NCBI GenBank assembly: GCA_001766655.1
Contig: MJCC01000013.1
Coordinates: 64,952 to 128,951, forward strand
From: Phytomonas francai
Taxonomy: Eukaryota; Euglenozoa; Kinetoplastea; Trypanosomatida; Trypanosomatidae
Direction: 5' to 3'
Length of the DNA stretch: 64,000 nucleotides
This document shows, piece after piece, positions 19,242 through 29,893 of the stretch. Numbering within the stretch: the first letter of the stretch is position 1; each line of letters opens with the position of its first letter. The notes beneath the pieces are model-generated. The model saw only the letters and a program-made list of their open reading frames with translations, had not been told where the DNA came from and did no database searches. Made by a program: the position numbers and the translations under genes.

Positions 19242-20142
19242 AGGAAGTCATTCAACGCCGAAGGAAACGCTTTAAAAGCAGCACAAGAGCCAGTATGAAT
19301 AATAATATTTTTCTCAAAATACACTGAGAAAAGGAATACTATTAGCTTTATGATCCATGCATCAATGACAAACGCTATTTATTCACAATTATTTGTTGTG
19401 TTTAATCCTTATTCACAAAAGATTGCTGCTCTAGCAACATTCTTCTTTTTTCGGTTTCTCCTCTACTCCTCCCCCCTCCCGCTTTCCCGCGTACCTTCAA
19501 GAGCGTGTAGGTTTGGATCTTATTGAGGGGGTTGCCTTTGCAGAAGTGTAGATGTACAACCACTTTTACACTATTTGATTTAATTAACGCAATGTTGGTT
19601 TTCCCTTTGTCTACTGCAATTTCGGTGGAATTTTCCTGGAAATTAGAGAAACTATTTACTCCATATGTTGTACCTTTATCGATGTTGAAACCAGTTGTAA
19701 CAATCATAACAAAAACCGAAGATTAATATTCGGGGAGGGGAGGGGTCTGAGTTTCCTCGCTAGATGTGTATACTCATAAATATTTTAAGAGAAGCATATT
19801 CATGTGCATCTCATCAATACGTAAATGTAAAATGCTTCGTTTACAGTTAGCAAAATCGAGTTTAGCTTCGGTTTCGTCGCAATATCGATACTATCTCGTC
19901 CTCTTCCATCACTTTTCCTATCTCAACTCTTCCCACCCCTTCCCCTAAGTATTTGTCTTGAAAGTGTTAACGATAACAATTTCTGAAGTAAAAAGAAGGA
20001 AGGAAAGGAATTGCGATCGTACACGTCTGTTTTCCATCTTGAACATATATTGTAGCACCCGTTTAATACTGGCAAAGTGCGTCGGCATATCTAATTGAAA
20101 AGGCTACAGAATAGGATTATATAATTATATAGGGACATAAAA
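19242..20142. other. Spacer between the two eIF2 gamma genes
   Basis: No gene is seen. A small minus-strand frame at 19402-19707 lacks convincing coding character. A pyrimidine-rich stretch near 20026-20040 precedes AG at 20054-20055, about 88 nt before the ATG of the second copy. Confidence 0.45.
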
Positions 20143-21582
20143 ATGGGGGAGAACGACATTGCAGACTTCACCTTGGATGAAAATATCATCATCGACACCG
20201 ACAGAGGTCTTGCCCGGCAGGATCTGAGCAGGCTAGATCTGAGCAAGCTCGGTGTGGACACGCTGGAGGTGATGTCGCGGCAGGCGACGGTTAACGTCGG
20301 CACCATTGGGCACGTCGCGCACGGTAAGTCGACCGTTGTCAAGGCGCTCAGTGGCGTTAGAACGCAGAAGTATCATCGAGAGGCCGTCATGAACATCACG
20401 ATTCACCTGGGCTACGCCAATGCCAAGGTGTTCCAGTGTGAGGTGTGCCCCCGGCCCACGTGCTTCCAGACCTACCCGTCATCGCAGCCGGACGACACCC
20501 CGTGCCCGCAGTGCGGCAAGCCCATGGTCCTTAAGCGGCACTTCTCCTTCGTCGACTGTCCTGGGCACGACGTGCTCATGGCGACCATGCTCAATGGTGC
20601 AGCCATCATGGACGCCGCGCTGCTGCTGATCGCAGCCAACGAAAGCTTCCCGCAGCCGCAGACGCTAGAGCACCTTAAGGCGGTAGAAATTATGAAACTA
20701 CGCCATTTGATAGTCCTGCAGAATAAAATCGACCTTGTGGGCGAGGTGCACGCGCATGATCAATACCGGCAGATTCGAGCCTACTTGGATAACATAGCGC
20801 TTAACGCCCCGATCGTGCCGATTTCCGCCCAGCTCAAACGCAATGTGAACTTCCTCCTGGAGTACCTCGTGCATGTGCCGCTTCCCACGCGTCAACTGCG
20901 CTGTCCCGCTCGTATGACGATCGTTCGTTCGTTTGATATCAACAAGCCGGGAGAGGGGGATATTGAAAACCTGAAGGGTGGTGTAGCAGGCGGCACCGTT
21001 ACGCAAGGCGTCATTCGTCTTGGGCAGGTGCTGGAGATCCGTCCTGGGTTGATAAAGTCGCGCAGCTACACGGAGCAGGGGCGGTTCAGCTACAACCCTC
21101 TTCGGACCCGTACGGTCTCGTTGAAGGCGGAGAACAATGTACTGCAGTACGCCATTCCTGGTGGGCTCATCGCCGTTGGCACCACGCTAGACCCCACGTT
21201 GACGCGACAAGATAAGATGGTAGGGCATATGATTGGTGAGGAAAACTCCCTGCCAGATGTGTACGCAGAGTTAGAGGTGCAGTTTTACCTTTTCAATGAA
21301 ATGGTTGGTGCGAAGGCATCCAAGGATGGCAAAACCTCTATCAAGCGCGTGCAGAAGCTTAATCTTCAAGAATCGCTCCAAATTAACGTTGGAACCCTCA
21401 CAGCTGGTGCAACGGTGCTAAACATTACGATAAACCCGGATATCGCCAAACTAGAATTGGTGACCCCTGTGTGTTGTTCACTTGGGGAACAGGTAGCTAT
21501 TTCACGTATGGTAGATAATAACTTCCGTTTGATCGGCTGGGGGACCATTCGTCGAGGAGTCCCAATGAAACAAGGCGCCTAA
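20143..21582 (+). CDS. EIF2G: Translation initiation factor eIF2 gamma subunit (canonical copy)
   Basis: The protein has 479 residues, close to the usual 460-480. All GTPase motifs are present: GHVAHGKST, switch 1 NITIHLGYANAK, DCPGHD, NKIDL and a SAQL G5 motif. The zinc knuckle (CEVCPRPTC and CPQCGKPM) is intact. Domains II and III follow the family pattern, with RSFDINKPG, GGVAGGTVTQGVI and the C-terminal FRLIGWGTIRRG. It binds GTP and initiator tRNA within eIF2 (alpha, beta, gamma) in the cytosol. The short N-terminal extension (MGENDIADFTLDENI) differs from the upstream copy, but residues about 22-178 are almost identical to it at the DNA level. This is the copy most likely to serve general initiation. 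Confidence 0.95.
   Translation: MGENDIADFTLDENIIIDTDRGLARQDLSRLDLSKLGVDTLEVMSRQATVNVGTIGHVAHGKSTVVKALSGVRTQKYHREAVMNITIHLGYANAKVFQCEVCPRPTCFQTYPSSQPDDTPCPQCGKPMVLKRHFSFVDCPGHDVLMATMLNGAAIMDAALLLIAANESFPQPQTLEHLKAVEIMKLRHLIVLQNKIDLVGEVHAHDQYRQIRAYLDNIALNAPIVPISAQLKRNVNFLLEYLVHVPLPTRQLRCPARMTIVRSFDINKPGEGDIENLKGGVAGGTVTQGVIRLGQVLEIRPGLIKSRSYTEQGRFSYNPLRTRTVSLKAENNVLQYAIPGGLIAVGTTLDPTLTRQDKMVGHMIGEENSLPDVYAELEVQFYLFNEMVGAKASKDGKTSIKRVQKLNLQESLQINVGTLTAGATVLNITINPDIAKLELVTPVCCSLGEQVAISRMVDNNFRLIGWGTIRRGVPMKQGA
20205..20675 (+). repeat. Copy 2 of 471-bp gene-conversion tract
   Basis: Ungapped match to 17690-18160 with one visible mismatch. It spans the N-terminus through the G3 motif and the following helix of the GTPase domain. 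Confidence 0.9.
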
Positions 21583-21995
21583 AAAGAGGCTCAAGTAAAG
21601 ACTGGAGAGAAGGTAAAATATCGGGTAGGAGAGTATGAGAATGGTAATACTCTTTGTTGCATTCTTATTTTTCAGCATTACTTAATCTTGGTAAGAGGAA
21701 GTAGAGCATCGATCTCGATGCATGAGACGTAGGGAGTTGTAACTAAGGAAATAAAATGTGCTCTACAAAAAAAAAAATGGAAGTATTTTTTAGTCTTTGG
21801 TAAATTCTCTGTTAAGTTGTACTTTTGTGTGTATCTTTCCCTCCGTATAGCGTCCTTTATACCACCAGTGGCTCTCGCACAATTGCAGATGCAATAGGGT
21901 ACATAAAGGAAAGTACACTCGTCTCTCCGGATTGGATAATTAAATTAAATTCATGAAAATGGGTAAGATAGTAAAATAATTCAGATTAAATTATA

Positions 21996-22031
<36 letters not shown>

Positions 22032-22215
22032 TTCCACGCCGAAACTTTATAATTTGCACTCAGTGATCCATGCAAGTGGTTCTATGTTTGGTCTGTGACC
22101 TCAAGCTTCATCGCCCCCGCACATTCTTCCAGTGTTGCATATTGTTGTGAGGGAATGCAAACTCACATAATCGGTTAAAATTAAAGAATAATAATATAAT
22201 AACAGATCATAAAGG
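21583..22215. other. Intergenic spacer with (AT)n
   Basis: AT-rich, with an (AT)n microsatellite at about 21999-22026. No gene is seen. No outstanding polypyrimidine tract is visible before the RPC25-like gene. Confidence 0.45.
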
Positions 22216-22956
22216 ATGTTTTCTTTGTATACTATTCATGATATGGTTGAGATTGAGCCTGTTTACTTCCTGAAGCGGCTCGCTCGCGACCCACCAGGCA
22301 CGCACACAACTCCACACCCCTGTGTGGAAGAGGCTGGTGGCGGCGTCGCGCAGTCCGCGCCCTACACTGTCGCTCAGATCATACGGCACCGGCTGACGGA
22401 GCGGTACGTCGGGCGCGTGGCCCCGCGCTGCGGCTTCTGCGTCGCGATCGGGGACATTTTGGAGCACTCCTCCATCGAGGTGAAGGGGCCGGCGGCGTCG
22501 GCGTGGTTAGGGGCAGTGTTCGAGTTGGTGGTGTTCGCCCCGCAGCCTGGGACGCGGCTCCGCGCGACGATCGCCCACCAGGCCTCCGAGGGCCTGCACC
22601 TGCGGCTGGACTTTTGCGCCACCTTCCCCTTCGTTGTACCCGCAGACCAGCTCGTGCCGGGGTCGAGGTACGACACAAAGCAGAGCGCGTGGTATATTTC
22701 CATCCTCGACGACGACGACGCCCAGGCTCACAGCGACGACGATGCAAATAGAAACTACTATCAAATTGGCGAAGAGGTGGTTGTGCGAATCACAGCCTGC
22801 ATCGTGCGGGATGATGAAAAGGATCTCGACCATAACGACATAGGCTCGTTGAAAGAACTGGCGGATCCGTCAATTGGCAACTCGGCACCGCTTATGTCAC
22901 TGTTTGGCAGCTTCCTTGGTGACCTTCTGGGGCCAACCTGCTGGTATGAGGAGTAG
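22216..22956 (+). CDS. RPC25: RNA polymerase III subunit RPC25/RPC8 (Rpb7-like)
   Basis: The protein has 246 residues. The start MFSLYTIHDMVEIEP matches the Rpb7-type N-terminal domain of RPC8/RPC25. The GFCVAIGDI segment, the ELVVFAPQPGTRLRATI strand and the S1/OB-fold part (HLRLDFCATFPFVVPADQLVPG) follow in the family order. The C-terminus (LFGSFLGDLLGPTCWY) lines up with the GSI-x-GLGLL-x-WW end of animal and fungal RPC8. This subunit forms the RPC8-RPC9 stalk of RNA polymerase III and takes part in initiation at tRNA and 5S genes. An acidic insertion (DDDDAQAHSDDD) sits in the loop before the last strands. The window also contains several tRNA genes, but this is no evidence of a direct link. 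Confidence 0.85.
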   Translation: MFSLYTIHDMVEIEPVYFLKRLARDPPGTHTTPHPCVEEAGGGVAQSAPYTVAQIIRHRLTERYVGRVAPRCGFCVAIGDILEHSSIEVKGPAASAWLGAVFELVVFAPQPGTRLRATIAHQASEGLHLRLDFCATFPFVVPADQLVPGSRYDTKQSAWYISILDDDDAQAHSDDDANRNYYQIGEEVVVRITACIVRDDEKDLDHNDIGSLKELADPSIGNSAPLMSLFGSFLGDLLGPTCWYEE

Positions 22957-23465
22957 GTGTGCTAGTCTTCTGTTTAGGAAATCCCATCCCGCAGGAGTGC
23001 TACCCCCACTGTGGGTAGGAGGACGAGTCTGGAATGGGGAAATGGCATGGAGAGAGATACCTTTTCTCCATCTTACACTCATGTTTTTTCCCCATTACAC
23101 CATCAACAATAGATTCCATGAATCGCTGTAGCAAACGATTTTGATGCGTTTCTTTACCTTCTACTTAATGTTTTTTTGTCTCGCGTCGATCATGGATGGA
23201 GTGAATAAATCGTTGGAGCAACTCCCTCCTCTTATTTTTCTTCTCTTTTCCTTCAACATGGTATATAATCTAAAAACAACAGAAGAAGCTCACTGACATA
23301 CGCAAACAAACCATACAACCTGATCCTATCCATCCCTTTATCATAACCGCATCAAGCACCTTATACTGCTGTTTAGTAAAGGTCCTCTATAGTCATTATT
23401 GCTATTATTATTACTATTATTTTCTTATTATTTGCATTAAGCGGAAGATAAACGCAGCAATAAAA
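22957..23465. other. Intergenic spacer
   Basis: No gene is seen. A pyrimidine tract at about 23224-23255 is followed by AG at 23281-23282, a candidate splice acceptor upstream of the ATG at 23466. Confidence 0.5.
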
Positions 23466-24191
23466 ATGGCCACCCCAAACGTTATTGTCTCACCGACAAA
23501 GTTTAAACTTGTCCTAGGCGTGAACGAGGACTGTACGCTAGTATTAACAAATGTTGGCTATGACGCCATTATTTATCGTTTACAAACCGTAGCACCAGAT
23601 CATTATGTAGTGAAGCACGCCAAAGGCGTGATCCGCGGAAACTCAACCGTAAAGATCATTGTAACACTCAATCAGCGGAGAATCCAGCAATATGACGAGA
23701 ATACCGCTGCTGCCAAAATCATCAAGGATGATTTCCTTTTGGAGTACACCCTTCTAGGCGAGAACGACGTCATCGAGCCAAAGTATGCAAACGTATCCCA
23801 GCTCATCAAGGACAAGAAAACAGAGAACCCAGGCTCTGTTCTCCGCAAGGTATTGCGCTCTCACATATTTCTTGACACAAACGCAGACGCCAATATATCA
23901 TCCGACCTCGGAAACACCACGGCGGAAAAGGACAACCAGGCCTTGGCTGCCCTCGCCACCCATCCCCGCGACATCCCTGCGGATAGCAGCTATCCTGTCG
24001 AACGCAAGCCAGACACGAAGATCGAGGAAAAGAAGCTGCTAAACCAAAAAGAGGTCCAAAAGAAGAATCTGGCTGCGATGAAGGTCTCCTCGGCAACTAA
24101 GGGCCATCCGGGGGTCGGACCGCGGTTTAACGTCTTGATCATTCTGGGTGTGTTGACGATAGCAGTGGCGATTTGGATTCTGATGGAATAG
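23466..24191 (+). CDS. VAP-like MSP-domain, tail-anchored membrane protein
   Basis: The protein has 241 residues. Residues about 5-110 form an MSP (major sperm protein) domain, with VSPTKFKLVLGVNEDCTLVL at the start and IIYRLQTVAPDHYVVKHAKG followed by a basic strand typical of VAP proteins. A polar linker with a Lys/Glu-rich segment (about 180-205) follows. The last 20 residues are a hydrophobic helix (FNVLIILGVLTIAVAIWIL), so the protein is probably inserted by its tail in the endoplasmic reticulum. VAPs recruit lipid transfer proteins to membrane contact sites through FFAT motifs. I did not find an obvious FFAT motif in the VPS13-like protein of this window. Confidence 0.8.
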   Translation: MATPNVIVSPTKFKLVLGVNEDCTLVLTNVGYDAIIYRLQTVAPDHYVVKHAKGVIRGNSTVKIIVTLNQRRIQQYDENTAAAKIIKDDFLLEYTLLGENDVIEPKYANVSQLIKDKKTENPGSVLRKVLRSHIFLDTNADANISSDLGNTTAEKDNQALAALATHPRDIPADSSYPVERKPDTKIEEKKLLNQKEVQKKNLAAMKVSSATKGHPGVGPRFNVLIILGVLTIAVAIWILME

Positions 24192-25771
24192 ACTGCCGCA
24201 CAGTTCCCACTTGCAACATGCCAGGCCCCCACTTCGAGTAGTAAAGACATTCTGTACCTTACAAAAAGAAGTTGAAACTTAATTCACCGGTCATCATGTA
24301 TGCCGAGTCACTTTCGTAAGGTAGTTCTGGCTACCTTGGGGGAGGGAAGCACATACCAAGCGATACATCCTAAAATTTTGAATAATTTTTGTACGAACAC
24401 GTTAGAGATGGCAATCGATTCTCCGAAATGAAGGCCCAAATATGGTGGCACAGTCAACTGACCCTCTCGCAGGCTGTCATTGGCAGGTCCTAAAGAATAT
24501 GAAGTGCTGCGTTGGCGTGATGCCCTCTGCGCAGCCGTCGGGTATCCAAAAGAAGGCGGTATTTTTAATAAATATATATATAAATATGGATTTGTGTGTG
24601 TGTGCTTCTGCTACCCCCTCAATATCTGGTCCTTTCCAATATACATTCTGTTCAGAGAAGCAAAGAAATTTCAAAATGGCCTATCTGTCCCATTTAGGCC
24701 TATCTCTCTGTATGATTGCTGTAACAATAGGATTCTGCTCATTTAGTCGGCTGAGTGAAAAGCATATACATTTTACGGCGCGTAAAAAAAAGGGGGAAAA
24801 GGTAACACTACGCAGCCAAGAGACGTGTGCCATGAAATTTCATTGCTATATATATTAGATCAACACATTTTCTATGCGGAAATATGAATAACAGAATAAA
24901 TGAAATCTTTTGGAAGGATTTTTGTTTTTGTGTTGAGTGCGGGTTCTCCTTTATGCTTTTATTTTTAGACGAAAAGTGAATACCATATACATCATACGCA
25001 GAAAAAAAAGCTAGTGACAAGGTACCAATGACGCCTAAATACCTCTATTTTTGTTTAAAAAGAGATTTAAAAGGTACGAAATGAATATGAACATGCATCT
25101 CGAACTGGATTTTCCTATGTAATAAAACGAACTCTTAGATTCAACGACAATACGTTTTGAAAGGCTAGAGAATGCCGAGGGTGAGTTGCGTCTTTTCTTC
25201 AGTTCCTCGTTTTTGGTTTTACAATCAGAAACTAGAATATCTATAGCAGTCTTTTATTGCTAAATGGCATTGAAAGGATGGGGTGAAAATGAATAGCGTA
25301 GGAAAGTAATCACGCCGAAAGTATTTTAATAGATGGCAGTCGCCTCATAGTGCCGCTGCATGGAGCTAATACAAACGTTGCATTAGATAAGTATTTTGCT
25401 TATAGTGGCTGAGAAAGAACTAACGTATATATTGAAAATGACATGTACAGTGGAGTCTCTTGAACCCTTACTCACTCGATTAGAATATTCCTTTACTTCT
25501 TTGTTTCCCTGTACAACTTTTCGTCTGAGAACTAAAACCCACCCACCCCTATAGCACTCTCCCGCATTCTGATGGGTTTTATTTAAATCAATTTTATTCA
25601 ATTTTATTTTTCCTATACGCCCACATTTATATATTTATGCAGGCAATTCTCTGACTGAAGTGCTCACATTTTTTAACTTCAAAGTTAAAACGTACTAGCA
25701 CACCATCATCGCAAGCTTCTCAAAACTCGGCATTGGTGGTGGTTTGTGAGGCTATTCTTTGGACAGTACTA
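24192..25771. other. Long intergenic spacer
   Basis: About 1.6 kb, AT-rich, with no supported gene. A 138-codon frame at 24442-24858 overlaps other open frames and reads as low-complexity noise. No convincing RNA gene is seen. The next CDS start at 25772 is chosen by homology, so the 5' UTR length is uncertain. Confidence 0.4.
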
Positions 25772-27784
25772 ATGCCCACACTAAAAAAGACTCCAGGAAC
25801 CCTGAATCCCCCCATATGCGGAGTCAGGATTTCAAAGTCTCGAAAAAATTGCAACCCATTACCGGGGAATAGGTTGCCTCATTCAGCAGCCGCCCATCCA
25901 GAAACTTCAAGTTGTCTAGGCATTACAACAAAAGAAAGCCGCGGCGATATTTCCAAGAAATCGACTGTGCGATGTGTGTGGAATTATCTCTGCAACCTGG
26001 TGTTTCGTTTTGACGAATCCGACAGCCTAGACAGTTTCGTCGAGAGCTATGACAATGACAACAAGGGCGAGATGCCGCCGGTGCGCTCGTGGTGGCTCGT
26101 GATGCTGTCCGAGATCGTCGCATTCTTCCGGAGGCGACGGGTGTATTGGGGGTTGTTTCTCGTCTTACTGGCCGTGGTGCTGTCCTCCCAAGCGCAGGAA
26201 GTGTTTGAATCCGTCACGAGTCCGTTCATTGTGGCCGAACCAAACCGCCCCGGGTTGACGTTTTTGGACAAGTTCAACGGCGGCCGGCGCGAGTTGCCGC
26301 GGAAACACCCTGTGGTTATCATTCCAGGGTTCATCACGAGTGCAATGGAGCTGTGGGAGGCGAAGCGAACTTGTATGGATAAGCTGCCCTGGTTCTCGCA
26401 GTCCAGTTTTCGTCAGCGTATGTTCGGCGCCTCCATGCTCTTCCTCATTCTGACGGATCCTGCCTGCTGGCTGGATCTTTTCTCGATGAACAAGACCACC
26501 GGGCTAGACAGGAACGGTATCAAGGTGCGCCCGGATTCCGGTTTCACATCGGTTGACTATTTCGTACCCGGCTACTGGGTGTGGGCAAAGGTGATTATCA
26601 ACTTGGCCGACATCGGATATGTCCCGCAGGACATTATGGTCATGACGTACGACTGGCGTCTTTCACCCCAAAAGGCACATGAGCGCGATGGACTCTTCTA
26701 CAATATCCGCAACGCTATTAAGCTTCAATACGAAAAATTCCAACAGCGCCCAGTTGTGATTTCTCACAGCTATGGCACCCCAGTCGCGCTAGAGTTCTTC
26801 AAGTGGGCAGAGAAGCAGGAAAAGGGGTTTGTAGATAGATATGTCGCCTACTATGTCAACGTCGGCGGAACAGTTTTCGGCCTGCCAAAGGTCGTCTCCG
26901 CGCTTCTGCAAGGGGACGTCAAGGATACGCTCACGATGCCGCGGTCCGCGCGCCGTGTCCTGGATACGTTCATAACGCAGGGTGCGCGATATAACTGCAC
27001 GAGGACATGGAGCTGCCTAGCCGCGATGCTGCCGCACGGCTGCGAGGACGAGGATCCACAGTTGTGGACTTTCTCCAACGGGACGGCCCTCGGAATGCGC
27101 GAACTGGCGGATATCGCGATTCAAGAGTGCGAGCGCACTGGGCACACCGACTCCGCTCAGCAGATTCGGCAGCACCGTGAGACCCTCGATGAGCTGCCGG
27201 TACTCCCGCAGGCCCCCCACACAACCGTCGTCTGCCTGTACGGGGTCAACAAGACGACGGAGGTGGGCTACCGTATCGAGAACACGCGGAGCAGCAGCGG
27301 GATTTGGAATACGGACATGGACTACAACGACGCCCACACCAGTCAGGGCGTTCACCTTGGCTATGGGGACGGAACGGTGCCGATCCTGTCGCTTGGGTAC
27401 ATGTGCAGGGCGCCGAACGGGTGGCGGCAGAACGTGGGCCGCGTCGTGACCGTGGAATACCCGGACGCCGCGCAAAATGGGGTGCTAAGCCTGCGCGGTG
27501 GGATCGTCAGCGGCGACCACGTGGACATTCTCGGCAACTATGAGTTCATCGAAACCATTCTAAAGATAGTAAGTGGGATGGACGCCGTTTCTCAAGAAGG
27601 TAACGACACGCTTAGCTGCGCCGAACCCGGAAAGAACAACACCAAGTGTGTGGAAACTCGACTCAGAGACGTGATATACTCAAAAATCGATACAATTATC
27701 AAAAGAAATCGCAAATGTCTAGCCAAGCGAAACCGTCCTATTACATCAAACTCGTCGGACCCTGAAAACAGCACGCCTCTATAG
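25772..27784 (+). CDS. LCAT/PDAT-family acyltransferase, membrane-anchored
   Basis: The protein has 670 residues from the ATG at 25772. The frame continues upstream to a TTG, and a later ATG at 26071 is an alternative. After a polar N-terminal region a single transmembrane helix lies at about 124-140 (VYWGLFLVLLAVVLSS) behind an Arg cluster, as in yeast PDAT (661 residues). The lumenal part starts with HPVVIIPGFITSAMELWE, the family's oxyanion and lid region. The catalytic triad is readable: Ser333 in SHSYGTP, Asp533 in GYGDGTVP and His583 in SGDHVDILG. PDAT moves an acyl group from a phospholipid to diacylglycerol, giving triacylglycerol in the endoplasmic reticulum. An LCAT-like phospholipase or sterol acyltransferase role is also possible. 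Confidence 0.88.
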   Translation: MPTLKKTPGTLNPPICGVRISKSRKNCNPLPGNRLPHSAAAHPETSSCLGITTKESRGDISKKSTVRCVWNYLCNLVFRFDESDSLDSFVESYDNDNKGEMPPVRSWWLVMLSEIVAFFRRRRVYWGLFLVLLAVVLSSQAQEVFESVTSPFIVAEPNRPGLTFLDKFNGGRRELPRKHPVVIIPGFITSAMELWEAKRTCMDKLPWFSQSSFRQRMFGASMLFLILTDPACWLDLFSMNKTTGLDRNGIKVRPDSGFTSVDYFVPGYWVWAKVIINLADIGYVPQDIMVMTYDWRLSPQKAHERDGLFYNIRNAIKLQYEKFQQRPVVISHSYGTPVALEFFKWAEKQEKGFVDRYVAYYVNVGGTVFGLPKVVSALLQGDVKDTLTMPRSARRVLDTFITQGARYNCTRTWSCLAAMLPHGCEDEDPQLWTFSNGTALGMRELADIAIQECERTGHTDSAQQIRQHRETLDELPVLPQAPHTTVVCLYGVNKTTEVGYRIENTRSSSGIWNTDMDYNDAHTSQGVHLGYGDGTVPILSLGYMCRAPNGWRQNVGRVVTVEYPDAAQNGVLSLRGGIVSGDHVDILGNYEFIETILKIVSGMDAVSQEGNDTLSCAEPGKNNTKCVETRLRDVIYSKIDTIIKRNRKCLAKRNRPITSNSSDPENSTPL

Positions 27785-28189
27785 CAATCAACGACAAACG
27801 TGTGCACTGCATTGGAAAGAAATGGTGAGGGCCTCCCTTCGAGTGGTGACATGGGTATCAAGAGGAATAATCAAGAGTGCGATGCCCTGTATACAGCTGC
27901 CCTACCGGGGCACTCTATGAGTTTCCTTTTTGCTTTATGGTGCTATTCCTAACCCTAATGAAACTCCAAAGCCCTTTGTGTACCAGCTTTGAGCCGCGCT
28001 CATCTCTTTTGAATATATTTCTCCCCTTATACTCTAAACTCTGTATCAATGCCTATATGGTTGCACACAGGGTAAAAAAAACTAAACGCACAAAAGATAT
28101 TACATATAGGTGAGAAATAATCATAAAATAAAAGGCGCCCCTGCGGGGTTTCGTATAGCAAGTTTCTCTGTTGACTTGAAGTCTCGTCG
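27785..28189. other. Intergenic spacer
   Basis: No gene is seen. The spacer is moderately AT-rich, with short pyrimidine tracts (for example about 28012-28032) before the ATG at 28190. Confidence 0.45.
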
Positions 28190-29680
28190 ATGCGCACTAA
28201 GGAAGGCGATGAGAAACAGCCTGGAGCCCCCGATGCATCTCCGCGTGCCGCGCCAAAGAAGAATAAAAGCATACGGAAGCGCTTTTTACCAACCTTCATG
28301 TACGAATATGGGCGAAGCGTATACGGTGGTAACCCGCTGTTGCAGCAAACCCTTCCTGCCCCTTTCATCTCGCCTCGCCCGATTTTGTACATTGGATTGT
28401 TTTTGTGTTCCACAATTATTTTCCTATCATTGGGCACAACAATACTTGTTAAAAGTTCAAAAAGCTACGTCATCGAGAAATATTACGATCAAATTCATCG
28501 CTATCAATACATCCCAAGTGACCCTTCGGTTAATATCAATGAGGGTTTGCGCTCCTTTGTGGTGGATGGTGTCACCTACAAACAAGGAACACTGACAGAG
28601 CTTTCTTTCACTATACGAAAAGAAATGAAGGCACCGGTGTATATGTATTATAAAATTAATAATCTCTTTCAAAATCACCGCTGTTTCCAAACAGGGCGTT
28701 CTAAATCGCAGCTATCTGGGAGCAGCAACCCTAAGGGCCTGTCTAATTGTAACCCTTATCTTATACCTGGGTCCCTGGACAACTCCAACGAGAGTGTAAT
28801 AGTGTCGTACAATGGACGGATACGGCGAGCTGATTCTTTCAACTACAATCCATGCGGAATCGCGGCGTGGGCCATGTTCAATGACACGCTGAGGCTCTTC
28901 AAGGTTGTGTCCTCGACCTCCACGGCGCTCGATAATGTCCCGATATCGACTTCCAGCAAGGACACCAGTCTTACCGTTCAGCTAGTGTGCAATGGCACGG
29001 ATTTCGATGCGAAGGGCAATCCTCTCGGAAAGAGTGTGACGCTAAACCACTGCTCTAAGAAAGGGATCAGTTGGCGCTCAGACACGGAGGTGCGCTTTAA
29101 GAATCTCACCGTGGGTGAAAATTGGTGGTCGCTTTACTTTCCCTATACTACCAACAACACCTACCTAAACAACGGCTGGTATCTGAATGAGCCCGGTCAT
29201 TCACTACCGGACCCCCTCGATTTTGACTTTCAAGTGTGGATGAAGTGCGCCGTTTTGCCAAATTTCCGAAAACTATATCGCATCATAGACGTGGACCTCA
29301 CCCCCGGAACCTATTTACTCCAAGTCGAAGAGTTCTTCGACGTTGAAACATTTGGGGGTCGGAAAGGGTTCGTCCTGCGTCCAAATGGCGCGGCTGGATT
29401 CGAAGAACGCGGTGTGGGTATAGCGCTCATTGTAGTTGGATCTCTATCCTTTGTACTGAGTGTATCGTATCTAGTCGATATCAACTTGAAAAGACAAAAG
29501 AAAGATGCTGTTTCCATGCTGAAAGAACCAAAAAAATCATGGTATCTCTACGATCCGAGTGCACCAGAGTTTGAAAAATATTATCAGCTCCTCATTGAGA
29601 GGAGCGTGCCCATTCAGGAGCTAATCGCGCTCCGCAAGATGCAAGACCCTAGCTCTGGAAGCACGACAAGCGACGATTAG
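28190..29680 (+). CDS. CDC50/LEM3-family P4-ATPase (flippase) subunit
   Basis: The protein has 496 residues. A cytosolic N-terminus leads to TM1 at about 64-86 (PILYIGLFLCSTIIFLSLGT). A large lumenal domain with several NxS/T sites and Cys residues follows, and TM2 is at about 408-430 (GIALIVVGSLSFVLSVSYL). Family motifs are present: YYKINNLFQNHRCF, NPCGIAAWAMFNDT and LPNFRKLYRIID before TM2. CDC50/LEM3 proteins are needed for exit from the endoplasmic reticulum and for activity of P4-ATPases, which flip phosphatidylcholine or phosphatidylserine inward. The Leishmania member (LdRos3) is known for its role in alkyl-phosphocholine uptake. This is the last gene of the first plus-strand unit. Confidence 0.93.
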   Translation: MRTKEGDEKQPGAPDASPRAAPKKNKSIRKRFLPTFMYEYGRSVYGGNPLLQQTLPAPFISPRPILYIGLFLCSTIIFLSLGTTILVKSSKSYVIEKYYDQIHRYQYIPSDPSVNINEGLRSFVVDGVTYKQGTLTELSFTIRKEMKAPVYMYYKINNLFQNHRCFQTGRSKSQLSGSSNPKGLSNCNPYLIPGSLDNSNESVIVSYNGRIRRADSFNYNPCGIAAWAMFNDTLRLFKVVSSTSTALDNVPISTSSKDTSLTVQLVCNGTDFDAKGNPLGKSVTLNHCSKKGISWRSDTEVRFKNLTVGENWWSLYFPYTTNNTYLNNGWYLNEPGHSLPDPLDFDFQVWMKCAVLPNFRKLYRIIDVDLTPGTYLLQVEEFFDVETFGGRKGFVLRPNGAAGFEERGVGIALIVVGSLSFVLSVSYLVDINLKRQKKDAVSMLKEPKKSWYLYDPSAPEFEKYYQLLIERSVPIQELIALRKMQDPSSGSTTSDD

Positions 29681-29893
29681 CAATGATAGGCAAAGTGTTA
29701 TAGTACTAGTTTTTCTTGCTTACAATACTAATTGTTTCGAATAAAAAAAGAATAAAAAGATGCATGGTGTCTAAATAAAAAACTGACCCCACTGTATTTT
29801 GGGAGGTATGGCTTCCCCCACCCACTATGAAAACAGCAACTACCGCTCCTTCACAGTTCTTCCTTTAGGGCGAAAAGAAAATAGGGGAAAAAC
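29681..29893. other. End of plus-strand unit, before tRNA cluster
   Basis: AT-rich downstream region of the CDC50-like gene. This is where a transcription termination zone would be expected in a convergent switch flanked by tRNA genes. Confidence 0.4.

Noticed and set aside
19402..19707. Minus-strand frame between the two eIF2 gamma genes
   Set aside because: Opposite to the transcription unit and low complexity. It would be the only minus gene inside the plus-strand unit.
24442..24858. 138-codon plus-strand frame in the spacer before the acyltransferase
   Set aside because: Irregular composition, overlaps other frames, no family resemblance. Treated as chance.
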